Positions 47,173 through 56,600 of a stretch of 64,000 nt of DNA are shown here, in pieces. How positions within the stretch are numbered: position 1 is the first letter of the stretch; each line of letters begins with the position of its first letter. The stretch comes from Gammaproteobacteria bacterium (GTDB lineage Bacteria; Pseudomonadota; Gammaproteobacteria; VBWC01): assembly GCA_006218035.1 (NCBI GenBank), contig VBWC01000003.1, positions 53,251-117,250 on the forward strand, given 5' to 3'. A program made the position numbers and the translations under genes. The notes beneath the pieces are model-generated. The model did not search any database and was not told where the DNA came from. It worked only from the letters and a program-made list of their open reading frames with translations.

Positions 47173-47266
47173 GGAGAGATGGCCGAGCTGGTCGAAGGCG
47201 CTCCCCTGCTAAGGGAGTATGGGGTCAAAAGCTCCATCGAGGGTTCGAATCCCTCTCTCTCCGCCA
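47173..47266 (+). tRNA. tRNA-Ser (anticodon GCT)
   Basis: 94-nt tRNA with the long variable arm of serine tRNAs. Acceptor stem GGAGAGA paired with TCTCTCC, discriminator G, encoded CCA. The anticodon loop CTGCTAA is held by CTCCC/GGGAG, giving anticodon GCT for AGC/AGU codons. It follows csrA and is followed by a strong terminator. Confidence 0.96.
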
Positions 47267-47267
47267 T

Positions 47268-47306
47268 CCAAATAAAAACGGGTTCGCAGAGCCCGTTTTT
47301 ATTTGG
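47268..47306 (+). terminator. Rho-independent terminator after tRNA-Ser
   Basis: CCAAATAAAAACGGG (47268-47282) and its reverse complement CCCGTTTTTATTTGG (47292-47306) form a perfect 15-bp stem with a 9-nt loop and a T-run. The symmetric A/T-rich outer arms could make it work in both directions. Confidence 0.9.
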
Positions 47307-47642
47307 ACTGATGCAGGACGAACCCTCGATATCAATAAGAGCCGGGTTCGACGCCTGAGCGCAGTAAGCGCGAAGGCGAACATCGCCGTGAAACGGCGGT
47401 GGCCGCCCGAGGAGCGCGAGCTCCGAGCAGGACCTCTCTCTCTCTCTCCGCCCTCAATGCCAAGTGGCGTTCGATAGTTTGCTTGGTGGTGACCTGCTGC
47501 GAACGTCGAACTCTCGATTCAAGGAAATCAGCGTCGGTCTCGACCAAGCGCTTCGAGTGCGAAGCGCTTGGTGACGTCTAGCCGCTCTCTGCGGCAGCAT
47601 TGTCGGCGGTGCCAGGCAGGTCAGCAGCCAAAACAAGCTTTC
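47307..47642. other. Hairpin-rich region with a copy of the tRNA-Ser 3' tail
   Basis: No protein gene is credible in these 336 bases. They hold a series of perfect stems: CGAACCC/GGGTTCG (47319-47325/47344-47350), CGCCT/AGGCG (47352-47356/47374-47378), CGCCGT/ACGGCG (47384-47389/47393-47398), GGAGC/GCTCC with a GCGA tetraloop (47411-47424), a 13-bp stem ACCAAGCGCTTCG (47543-47555) with an AGTG loop, and GCCGC/GCGGC (47581-47595). At 47440-47452 the 13-mer CTCTCTCTCCGCC repeats the tRNA-Ser 3' end (47253-47265). It looks like a structured RNA or a mobile tRNA-tail module, unproven. Confidence 0.4.
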
Positions 47643-47671
47643 TTGACACTCCCCTGGTTGGCCGGGATAAT
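47643..47671 (+). promoter_or_regulatory. Sigma-70 promoter of tRNA-Arg with GC-rich discriminator
   Basis: TTGACA (47643-47648) is a consensus -35, followed by an exact 17-bp spacer and GATAAT (47666-47671). The next eight bases are all C, giving a strongly GC-rich discriminator of the type linked to stringent control by ppGpp. The start would be about 22 bases ahead of the tRNA. Confidence 0.85.
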
Positions 47672-47699
47672 CCCCCCCCTTGAATCTGAACCGATTTAC

Positions 47700-47776
47700 G
47701 CGCCCGTAGCTCAGCTGGATAGAGTACCTGGCTACGAACCAGGTGGTCGGGAGTTCGAATCTCTCCGGGCGCGCCA
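47700..47776 (+). tRNA. tRNA-Arg (anticodon ACG)
   Basis: 77-nt cloverleaf with encoded CCA. Acceptor GCGCCCG pairs with CGGGCGC, discriminator G. The anticodon loop CTACGAA on CCTGG/CCAGG gives anticodon ACG, whose A34 would be deaminated to inosine to read CGU/CGC/CGA. It has its own promoter immediately upstream. Confidence 0.97.
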
Positions 47777-47815
47777 AATAAAGAATGCCCGCCTTGTGCG
47801 GGCTTTTTTATTTGG
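47774..47815 (+). terminator. Rho-independent terminator after tRNA-Arg
   Basis: GCCCGC (47787-47792), loop CTTGT, GCGGGC (47798-47803), then six T. The outer arms CCAAATAAA (47774-47782) and TTTATTTGG (47807-47815) also pair, so the CCA of the tRNA is part of the longer stem. The same outer sequence flanks the tRNA-Ser terminator. Confidence 0.88.
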
Positions 47816-47869
47816 ATAGTCATGGTGCGAGATTCGGACTCCCGACGAATCTTCGCTGACCGGCTGGCA

Positions 47870-50800
47870 TCAGGAAGATGCGTTTCCGCGTTGTTTGCCG
47901 GTGATCAGTGCCCGGATATGGCAGGCACCCGCTTTGACATCCATACCGATACCCAGCGCCGCTGGAATCGAAAATAGCGTGATTACCGTTGAGAACATCA
48001 GACCCCACGACAGCGCGAGCGCCATCGGCGCGACAAACGGATCGAGACCGCCCCAGCCGTAGGCCGTCGGCAGCAGACCGACAACCGTCGTCAGTGCGGT
48101 GAGGAGTACCGCACGCAGGCGTCGTTTGCCTGCCTCGATTACCGCGACACGCCACTCGGTGCCCTGGCTGATCAGGCGCTGGATAAATACCGCCATCACC
48201 AGCGACGAGTTGACGACCACGCCGCTCAATGCAACGAACCCCATTAGCGCCATAAATGACAGCGGCTGACCGTGCAGGTAAAAGCCGCAAACAATGCCGA
48301 TCAGCCCGAACGGAATCGACAGCATCACCAGCAGGGGGTAGGCGATGCGGTTGAACTGGATCGCGAGGATAAGGAAAATCCCGAACAGCGCGTACCCGAA
48401 GCTGAATACCAGGCTCTTTACCGACTCTTCGTCACGTTCCTGCGCGCCGCCCAGGTGGTATTCCAGTACCGGTGCATCGTCCGCCAGCCATTCCGCGTCA
48501 CGTTTCTTTACCAGTGCGTTCAGTTCTCGTGACGTGATCACCTGCGGGTCAACGTCGGTCGAAACGTTAATGACACGGCTGTTGTTCTTGTGCCGGATGC
48601 TCGTGGTGCCAGGGTGCTGCGTGACCCTGGCGATCTTGTGCAGCGGCACCAGGCCACCGCGGTTATTGGGGATTTCGAGATTCAGCAGGGTTTTTGCGTC
48701 GCGCTGCGCGCGCTCGGAATAGCGGATCGTGACGTCGACCTCTTGCTTTCCATGTTTCAATGTTGATACGCGAAGACCGTCGAATGCGGCCTTGATATGT
48801 TGTGCAACCGTCGCCAGATCAACGCCCGCGAATGCGGCAAGACTCCGGTCCAGCTCGATGTGAATTTCCGGATCGCCATATTCGAGATCGCTTTCGACGG
48901 CGTGGGCGCCCTTTACGCCGGCGAGCAGGCTCATCAGACGCCGGGCGGCGCGCTGCTGGGCGGCGACGTCACGCCCGGTGATCTCGACCTGTAACGCGCG
49001 CCCGACCGGGGGCCCGGGCACCTCCATGACGAAGCTGATTTCCATGTCGGGAAACAGCGACGGAACCTCGCGCTCCAGTACATTCATCACGTCATAGGCC
49101 GGGATATCACGTTCGGTAAACGGCATCAGGACGACACGGAGAAATCCGAAACGGTCACCGATCTGCTTCAACGTCTCACGCTGGTCGGCGCTGTTTTCAC
49201 CCGCGACCATGGTCGTGGTTTCAAGAATTTCGGGGTCAATGCGGCTGCGTACTTCACGGTCCAGCCGTTGCAAAGCCGCCTCGGTTTGTTCCAGCGTCGT
49301 ACCGGTCGGCAGTTTGACACGCAGATAAAACTGCGATTCCGCGCCGGGCGGAAACAGCTGAAATTTGATGTTGCCCGCCAGGGTAAAGGTGGCGCCCAGC
49401 GCAAGTATGGTGAGGATAATAGTCAAATACCGCCAGCGCACCGCCACCCGCAGCAACCATTCGTAAGCGACACTCAGCCAGCGAAACAGCCATCGCTCAC
49501 GCGGACGCTTGTTCGCACGGGCGACATCGCGGATATGATTGGGCAGAACGAAGATGGCCTCGAGCCAGGAGAACATCAGCAGGGTGATGACTACGACAGG
49601 AATCGCGAAAACGAACTTGCCTACGATGCCTTGCATGAACATCAATGGCAGGAACGCGACGACCGTCGTCAGGACGGTCGCCGTGACGGGACCGATCAGC
49701 TCCATGGTTCCGGTGACGGCGGCCTGTTCCGGCGGCATGCCGTTTTCCATGTGCCAGGTTATATTTTCGCCGATGATGATCGCATCGTCGACCAGCATCC
49801 CGAGCACCATGATGAAGCCGAACATCGTCAACAGGTTCAGCGTGACACCGCCAAGGTACAGTACAAGAAGGCCGGCAAAAAATATCACCGGCAGGCCCCA
49901 TGCGGTTGTCAGCGCGACGGCCGGTCGCAAAAAGAGCAGTAGTGTCGCCGTGACCAGCAGCAGGCCGAATGCGCCGTTGCCGGTCAGCAGGCGAAGACGC
50001 AGACGGGTGACGGTTGAGAAATCGTTGTAAATACGCACATTCACTTCGTTGCCGTACCGTTCTGGCACCGTCTTCAGGTAGGCACGAATCCGGTCGACAA
50101 GATTTATCAGGTCTGCATCGCCTTTTTTCAGCACGATCATGTTGACCGCCGGCTCGCCCTGGGCGCCGACCAGACGGGTAGGGCGCTCCAAAGTATCGAT
50201 CACGTCCGCAACATCTTTCAGACGCAGCGCGTCACCGCGTTCGTTGGCGCGGATCACCAGACCGGCGGCGTCCTCGGCGGAAACGAACTCGCCGGTGATG
50301 CGGACGGTTTTCTGGTTGTTCGGGATTTTGATCTGCCCGCCGGGGGCGTTGACGTTCCATCCCTGAATCAGGCGTACCACGTCGTTAACGGCGATACGGT
50401 GCCGGCGCATCCGCTCGGGGTCGAGCACGATGCGGATCTCCTGTTTGCGTTTGCCCTGCACCAGCACGTTCGCGACGCCGGGCAGATTCATGACGTCGTC
50501 CTCGATACGATCCGACAGGCGCTTCAGCGACAGCGGATCATAGTCGCCAAAAATCGTAAACGACAGGATGGGCGTCTGTTCCGATTTCACTTCGGTGATC
50601 ACCGGGTCGGCCGGCAAGTCCGCCGGCAGATCGGCACGGTCGATCGCCTGCTGGACGTCCGCGACCAGCCGTGAACGGTCGGCATAGTTGGGGTCAATCT
50701 CGATCGTGAGCTGCATCATGCCGGGATAGGCGGTGGAGCTGACCGCCTTGATGCCATCGATACCCTTCAGTTCGCGCTCGATCGGCGTCACCAGCAGACT

Positions 50801-50983
50801 TTCGATTTCCCGCGGTGAGGTACCGGGGTAGCCGGCGCCGACACCGACGATGTCGAAGTTAACGCTGGGAAATGCCTCCCGCTGGATATGGCTCGCAGCG
50901 TAGAGTCCGCCGCCCAGCAACATGATGGACACCAGGTTCACCAGCAGGCCGCGCTGCACAAAGAATTCGATCAACGACCTCAC
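47870..50983 (-). CDS. RND-family efflux pump (AcrB superfamily, without the usual TM10 lysine)
   Basis: 1037 residues with RND architecture, starting MRSLIEFFVQRGLLVNLVSIMLLGGG. The TM4 acidic pair is there (MLVDDAIIIGENITWHMENG), but the TM10 segment reads ALSGVVVNSSLVMAVFIQ, with Asn/Ser where AcrB has its proton-relay Lys. This variant is common in a subgroup of RND proteins of unknown substrate. The stop at 47870 is the end of the transcription unit. The TolC-like gene overlaps its start by four bases. No adaptor gene is present next to it. Confidence 0.9.
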   Translation of the reverse strand: MRSLIEFFVQRGLLVNLVSIMLLGGGLYAASHIQREAFPSVNFDIVGVGAGYPGTSPREIESLLVTPIERELKGIDGIKAVSSTAYPGMMQLTIEIDPNYADRSRLVADVQQAIDRADLPADLPADPVITEVKSEQTPILSFTIFGDYDPLSLKRLSDRIEDDVMNLPGVANVLVQGKRKQEIRIVLDPERMRRHRIAVNDVVRLIQGWNVNAPGGQIKIPNNQKTVRITGEFVSAEDAAGLVIRANERGDALRLKDVADVIDTLERPTRLVGAQGEPAVNMIVLKKGDADLINLVDRIRAYLKTVPERYGNEVNVRIYNDFSTVTRLRLRLLTGNGAFGLLLVTATLLLFLRPAVALTTAWGLPVIFFAGLLVLYLGGVTLNLLTMFGFIMVLGMLVDDAIIIGENITWHMENGMPPEQAAVTGTMELIGPVTATVLTTVVAFLPLMFMQGIVGKFVFAIPVVVITLLMFSWLEAIFVLPNHIRDVARANKRPRERWLFRWLSVAYEWLLRVAVRWRYLTIILTILALGATFTLAGNIKFQLFPPGAESQFYLRVKLPTGTTLEQTEAALQRLDREVRSRIDPEILETTTMVAGENSADQRETLKQIGDRFGFLRVVLMPFTERDIPAYDVMNVLEREVPSLFPDMEISFVMEVPGPPVGRALQVEITGRDVAAQQRAARRLMSLLAGVKGAHAVESDLEYGDPEIHIELDRSLAAFAGVDLATVAQHIKAAFDGLRVSTLKHGKQEVDVTIRYSERAQRDAKTLLNLEIPNNRGGLVPLHKIARVTQHPGTTSIRHKNNSRVINVSTDVDPQVITSRELNALVKKRDAEWLADDAPVLEYHLGGAQERDEESVKSLVFSFGYALFGIFLILAIQFNRIAYPLLVMLSIPFGLIGIVCGFYLHGQPLSFMALMGFVALSGVVVNSSLVMAVFIQRLISQGTEWRVAVIEAGKRRLRAVLLTALTTVVGLLPTAYGWGGLDPFVAPMALALSWGLMFSTVITLFSIPAALGIGMDVKAGACHIRALITGKQRGNASS

Positions 50984-52488
50984 GGCGTGGCGCTCGCGGG
51001 CTCGGGTATGACAACGCCAAGTTCGGCGAACAGTACGCCGGTGGACCAGGCGAGTTGGCGGTTGCCGAGCAACAGCGACAATTGCAGCAGTTCCGCGTGG
51101 AGCTCCGCGCCGTGGAGATCGCCCTCGAACTGGATGATGGTCGCGGTATCCGAGCGTCCGTCCCGGTAGCGCCCCAGTTCCGCGTCGAATTTGTCTTGTT
51201 CGGCCTGGGCCTTCACCCTGGCAAGCCGCAGCGTTTCGGCGCCGGTCTGCAACGTTGTCAGGATCGTCGCCAGTTCATCGCGGACCTGTTCGGCGAGCTG
51301 GTGACGCTCCAGCAGCACGCGCTGGCGCATGAGCAACGCCCGTTGTGCCTCGGCGTCCGCGGTACGGTTGCCCAGCCTTTCGCTGAATTCCAGCGACAGG
51401 CCGGCGAAGGTGTCATTGGGACTGAGCGTCCCGGTGGCGGCGTCGCCGGCGTTGCGGTCGAGCGCCATCGATCCGAGCTCCGCAACGATATCGACCTGTG
51501 CGCGCGTACCGTCACGGGCGATGCGCTGGCGCGACATCGCCGCGCCCAGTTGTGCGTCGAGAATCCGGAACTCCGGCCGGTGCGTAGCCGCGATGTCGAA
51601 CACGTCGTTCAGGGATTGCAAGTGAGCGGTGGCAGCGTCGTTGGCCAGTATCGCGACGGACGTGCCGGGATCGCGCCGCATCAGCCGGTTCAAGGCCACC
51701 CGGTGTTGCTCGCGCAGGGCGCGCGCCTCCTGCAGCTCGAGCGCGCGCGTCGCCAGCAACGCTTCGGCCTGCTGGCGGTCGGCCGTTTCGATCAAACCGA
51801 ATTCCTCACGGAGGTGCTGATAGTCGAGCAGGCGTGTTGCGCGATCGACCGCAATGTCCGCCAGCCGGATGCTGACCTCGCTCGACAGTAACTGGTAGAA
51901 CGTGTTCAGCGTCGCAAGGGCGAGATGCCGTGCCACGAGCTCGCGCCGTAGACGGCTGGCAGCGGTATCGGCGTCAGCCGCCTCGAGCCCCTCTCGATAC
52001 GCCGGTCGGTCAGCGCCACGCGCCAACGGATGCCGGTACTGCACGCTGATACTGCCGCGATAGGCCGGGTTGATTCTGGCGAGTTGAGCGGCCAGCGGGC
52101 TGCTGAACTGCTGACGCGTGCGGCTATAGTCGATGAGCGCATTCACCGATGCGCCGCTGACCAGCGGCCTGGAAATGCCGCCGGATACCTGGCCAATGCG
52201 CGTCGCTTCCGGCTGAAAATCGCTTGCCACGGGTGTTTCGTCATCGCGGATACCGATACTGGCGTTGACCGTCGCATCGAGTATTCCTGCCAGTTTCCGG
52301 GTTTCGATCGCCGCAATCGCCGTGTCGAGATCACTGATTGCCAGGTCAGGGTGGTTGGTCACGACCGCCGTGATGACCGCATCCAGCGTGAGCATGTCGG
52401 CGGTGTCCGCCGCCAGCAAGGCCGTCGTCTGAAAATTGGCAGAAAGAATGCACGCAAAAAGCAACACTCGCCCGGGGACGCGTTTCAT
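50980..52488 (-). CDS. TolC-family outer membrane channel protein
   Basis: 502 residues. N-terminal signal peptide MKRVPGRVLLFACILSANFQTTALLAAD; then two outer membrane efflux repeats rich in long helices (RLLDYQHLREEFGLIETADRQQAEALLATRALELQEARALREQ). Differs from NodT by lacking a lipobox. The start of the RND pump overlaps its stop, so channel and pump are translated together. The order channel-then-pump, without adaptor, is unusual for a tripartite system. Confidence 0.88.
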   Translation of the reverse strand: MKRVPGRVLLFACILSANFQTTALLAADTADMLTLDAVITAVVTNHPDLAISDLDTAIAAIETRKLAGILDATVNASIGIRDDETPVASDFQPEATRIGQVSGGISRPLVSGASVNALIDYSRTRQQFSSPLAAQLARINPAYRGSISVQYRHPLARGADRPAYREGLEAADADTAASRLRRELVARHLALATLNTFYQLLSSEVSIRLADIAVDRATRLLDYQHLREEFGLIETADRQQAEALLATRALELQEARALREQHRVALNRLMRRDPGTSVAILANDAATAHLQSLNDVFDIAATHRPEFRILDAQLGAAMSRQRIARDGTRAQVDIVAELGSMALDRNAGDAATGTLSPNDTFAGLSLEFSERLGNRTADAEAQRALLMRQRVLLERHQLAEQVRDELATILTTLQTGAETLRLARVKAQAEQDKFDAELGRYRDGRSDTATIIQFEGDLHGAELHAELLQLSLLLGNRQLAWSTGVLFAELGVVIPEPASATP

Positions 52489-52785
52489 GGCCTGGAGTCG
52501 ATAGTCCGTTTGCCGGTGGCTAGTCGTTCGATAGACTGGAAAATAGCAGAAACAATCGCTTGATGGCTACGAATATTGCGGTATCGCGACGGATGTCGAG
52601 ACGACACCGCTATTGGCGGCGTTTCTCATGGTGCATATTTGGACGCGCCGGGGGTGCGAATACCCGAACCGGGAGTGCCATGACTCCACGCGTGTTCTAT
52701 TGGGCTGGACGAGGGTTGCCATGCTCGACGACTGGCCGCCGCTACTTCCCCGGTGATCAGAACAGCATTGCGGTGCCGGCGCTAC

Positions 52786-53193
52786 TCACCATTTTGCGAT
52801 TGGAGTCTTTACGCCCTGCGAATCAAAGCTTAGCGGGCCGTCGCTCACTTGCGCGCCCTGGGCGGTAGCGGTCAACACGACGCACGGAGGCGTCGAACTG
52901 CCGCCGGTACACGCGGCGGCGCTGATCGTGTAGAAGCCTTCGTCGGAAGTAATATTGCCGCTGCCGTCGACCGTATCGAAATTGGAGAGCGTGGTCGTAT
53001 AGGTGCCGTTTTGGGTAAAGAAGCGTTCCTGTGCATTCATGATCGACAGCAGTTGCGCCTTGCCGTCGGTGCGCCGGGATTTGGTGACAGAGTCCTGATA
53101 CGCCGGATAGGCGATCGCTGCCAGGATACCGACAATCGCGATGGTCATCATCAGCTCGATGAGCGAAAATCCTCTGGGTCGTTTATGGTTCAT
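52786..53193 (-). CDS. pilE: Type IV pilin-like protein PilE
   Basis: 135 residues. Prepilin with leader MNHKRPRG cut before Phe9 (FSLIELMMTIAIVGILAAIAYP), Glu at mature position 5, and a hydrophobic helix. C-terminal CTGGSSTPPC gives a disulfide loop. Position at the end of a fimU-pilV-pilW-pilX-pilY1-pilY2-pilE order identifies it as the minor pilin PilE rather than the major pilin PilA. Confidence 0.93.
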   Translation of the reverse strand: MNHKRPRGFSLIELMMTIAIVGILAAIAYPAYQDSVTKSRRTDGKAQLLSIMNAQERFFTQNGTYTTTLSNFDTVDGSGNITSDEGFYTISAAACTGGSSTPPCVVLTATAQGAQVSDGPLSFDSQGVKTPIAKW

Positions 53194-53250
53194 ATCTTAG
53201 GTTTCCTTGGTGATGACACCATCCGTTAAAACGTCCGCATATGCGACTCA

Positions 53251-53589
53251 TCAACGGCGGATAGGAGAGAAAGTATCAGGGAGTTCCCAGATGTTGGTAA
53301 CGAAAGGCGCGCCGGGTATATCGCGGATGGAATCCAGTCCGACCAGCATGCCGGTGGCGAGCGCGCCGGTGGACGAGACATTCGACCTCAACGTATGTAC
53401 CGCCGTGCCGGTTGTTATTCGATACAGCCTGTCGCCGATGACGACTTCGCCTGCGGACAGGTCAAGGCGGTCCACAGTCCCGGTCGACTGGAACGATTCG
53501 GGATAATAGACAGGAAGGCTGCCTGCCATGGCTACGCCAGAAAACACAACCAGGCCCGCTATTGCCAGAAACGCTTTTAATATCGTCAT
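53251..53589 (-). CDS. pilY2: Small secreted protein in the PilY2 position
   Basis: 112 residues. Signal peptide MTILKAFLAIAGLVVFSGVAMAG, then a beta-rich domain (GTVDRLDLSAGEVVIGDRLYRITTGTAVH) and WELPDTF near the end. Sequence similarity to known PilY2 is weak by eye, so the name rests on size, export signal and location between pilY1 and pilE, the place of pilY2 in Pseudomonas. No function beyond pilus biogenesis can be proposed. Confidence 0.65.
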   Translation of the reverse strand: MTILKAFLAIAGLVVFSGVAMAGSLPVYYPESFQSTGTVDRLDLSAGEVVIGDRLYRITTGTAVHTLRSNVSSTGALATGMLVGLDSIRDIPGAPFVTNIWELPDTFSPIRR

Positions 53590-53641
53590 TTTCTCAACTC
53601 CACTTTCTCTCGCCGAGTGCTATTCGTCCGCCACGCTACTA

Positions 53642-56600
53642 CTACCGATGCAGCTCCTGCCACGACAGGCGTCCGGTGCCAACGCCGCCAACGCCGGTAT
53701 CAACGGTCCCCTTGTCGATGTTGCCCGAGCTGCCGGGTGTGTATTGATTGTCGCCGAGGAAATTCGACTCGGTCGGGATTCCCTCCAGGAATTCTTTGCC
53801 GGAGACGTTCTTGTAGGTCGACCCGCCGTCGTTGGTCGCCTTATCCGTCGTGCCGCTGTCGTCGACGGCGCCGTCGTTATTGACGTCGAAGACCGGTGCC
53901 GACGGCTGACCGCCATCGCTGGTGTTGACCGTCATCAGCCATCCCGAGCCGCCGAAGCTGCATGCCGAGGCGGTGGGGATCAGCGTATTAATAAATACGT
54001 AACTTCCCCGTATCTTTGGATTCGCGACGACGCGTTCACCGCTGGTCGGCAGGTCGATCAACCAGCCGTGCTTGGCGCTGCCGCCGGTCCACGCGATGGT
54101 GTTATTGGTCAGCACGCGGACATTCGACGGAAATCCCGACTGGAAGGTCTGTGCGACGACATTCGCTCGCAGCAGCTCTTTGGAACCGTGATCCCACACC
54201 CCGTAGAAGCTCTGGCCGGTGGTGGTGGTTTTGTCCGCATCATTGATGTACTGGCCTGTGCCAAAGTACACCATGATGTTTTTGCCGTTGCTGGTATCCG
54301 GTTGCGTCGGGTGTTTCGCCAACACCGGTTTGACGGTAATGGGTTGAATGGTTCCGGCGGCGTTCTTGGCGGTGAACAGCGGTTTCGGGGTCGAGCCGGT
54401 TTTGTACGCAACACCCCAGCTGGAGTCGGTGGCGCCACTGACGTCGAACACCCACAGGTTACCCTTCAGGTCGCCGGCGTAGACGCGGTCCACCGTGCCA
54501 TTGCCGTCGGTATCGGCCAGCGTCGGCGTGGACAGGCCGTTGCAGTCGCTGCTGGCGTTGAGGCAATTGGCGCTGACGATCGAGCCGACGCCCGTCGAGA
54601 TCTTCACGTAATCCGTGGTCGGCGTCCACACGCCGTCTATGCCGCCGTCCAGATAGATAATGAACAGCTTGGCCTGGCCGCTGCCGGTATCGTTATAGCC
54701 GTTGCCGACGATGGCCGCCCACTTGCCGTTGTCCATCAGCGCGATCGTCGGTTTGCTGAATGTGTATCCCAGGTCGGTATCGTGGGCGTTGGTGAATTCC
54801 CACATGGCGATATCATCCGGTGTCGAGCCTGACTCGCTGAACCCCGACGGATTGGTGACATCCAGCGCGAACAGGCCGCGCGCACCGGCGCGTGCACCGC
54901 CGATGAGAACAGTCTTCCATACCGCGGCGCCGGCGACGGTCGTCTTCACATAGGCGTCCGCTACCGTCGGGCTGAGATCGTTGTGGTAACGGTGGGAATA
55001 GGTCTTGTCCGTCAGGTAGTGGAGGCCCTCGGTGGTGGTGGTCGAGTACAGGTAGTTCGGTACATACGCGAGCACTTCGGCGCCGCTGGTCGCGTCGAAC
55101 CCGTGCAGCATGCCGTCATTGGCACCGACGTAAACGACGCCAGTCCGGGCTGCCTGGGCCGTTTTATATTCCGCGTAGGTTTCACCGGTGGCGGTGGGAA
55201 ACGGCACGGTGGCGGGGTAGTTCAATTCCGGCTTGCCGACGAATACCGGGTTGGCCTGGACGATATCGCCGAGGCGGCTGGCGCGTAGGCGAAAGTTCGC
55301 GGCACTTGCCCCTTCATTGGTCCTGTCGCCGCGCAGGTAATTCAGCCGGGTCTGGCCGATGGCATCGGTATCCACGCCACCGCCGCTGTTCTTCTTGAGA
55401 TCGTCCTTGTGCGCCGTCGCGAGCGAGGCCCACTGGAACGGAATACCGGCGGTACCGGTGTAGGTCAGTATCTTGCGCGCGGATGTAGTCAGGTTACGCG
55501 CGTCCAGCAGTGCGGCGGCGGTCCAGGTCGGTGTCACCGCGACTGCGCCGGACACCGGGTCCAGCGCGTAGGAGAGCAGATCACCACTCCACTTACCGGT
55601 GTTGAAACGCGCCAGATAGATGGAGCTATCCGTGCCGAGCGATGTCGAGTTGAAAGCCACCGCCGCGGCGGTACTGGTGCGATCGGTAATGTTGTTGATC
55701 GCATCGTTCAGCGAGCTGTTGAGTTCCTGCGGGTTCTGTGCCGACAGATACTGGCCGCGGCCATTGTAGGCGGCGTGCCACAGGTCATCGATCTTCTGCG
55801 GATCACCCAATGAGGGATCCGGCCAGCTGAAGCCGGGTGCCCCCGGGCTGGTCGTGCTCGGATTCAACGTGCCGTTGACGCCGAATGACACGGTATAGGT
55901 CACCATATGCTGGTGATTCGCATCGTCGACCCCGGGCGTGGTGGTCACCTGGTCCGCTAAACTCGTGCGCAGATCGCGTTCGTAGTAGTGCATCGCGACA
56001 TCGGCCAGCGTGTTACTGAAGGAGTCCGCATAGGTGCCGCCGTCGAACGGGGTATTGTTGTCACCGTCGGTATTCGACGGCGATAGCGACGGGCTGGAGC
56101 CGTTGTAGAATCCGTCGGTCATCAGTACCGTGTAATTCTGCTGACAGGTGCCGCCGTCGGCGCTGCTCAGGATCGGGCAGTTGGTCGCCGTGGAATCGAA
56201 TATGTTGTTGTTGGCGCACTCGAAATAACGGCCGACATTGCGCAGATTCGTCTGCAGCGGCGTGCCGCCGGTGGAGTTGGTCTGGAAGACCTTGCCGAGC
56301 AGAGTATCCTTGTTGGTGCTGCTGGTCATCGTGGCGACTTTCGTTTTTAAGTTACCATTGTTATTGATCGTTGCATAGCCGACTCGTGCAAACGTAGCGT
56401 TGGTAATGACCGTGCCTACCGCGTTTTTGGCGCTGTACTCGCGCTTTCGATAGTAGGTAAACCAGTTGGCGAAGTTCTGGATCTCTTCGGCGTAGGTGCA
56501 GGCAGGTGCCCCGACGCAATCCGTTCTGCTTGCGCTACCGGTGTAGGTGGGCGTGGTGGACTTGACTTCCACCAGGGTATGCCCGTCGCTGGCATCGATG

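Noticed and set aside
47160..47477. ORFs spanning tRNA-Ser and tRNA-Arg
   Set aside because: They overlap tRNA genes and terminators, which are unambiguous.
52560..52868. 102-codon ORF upstream of the TolC-like gene
   Set aside because: Arg/Cys-rich composition, no ribosome site, and overlaps the end of pilE. The 297-bp gap 52489-52785 therefore shows no gene.
53528..54832. 434-codon plus-strand ORF over pilY1
   Set aside because: Antisense to a conserved adhesin; sequence is low-complexity and without recognisable domain.
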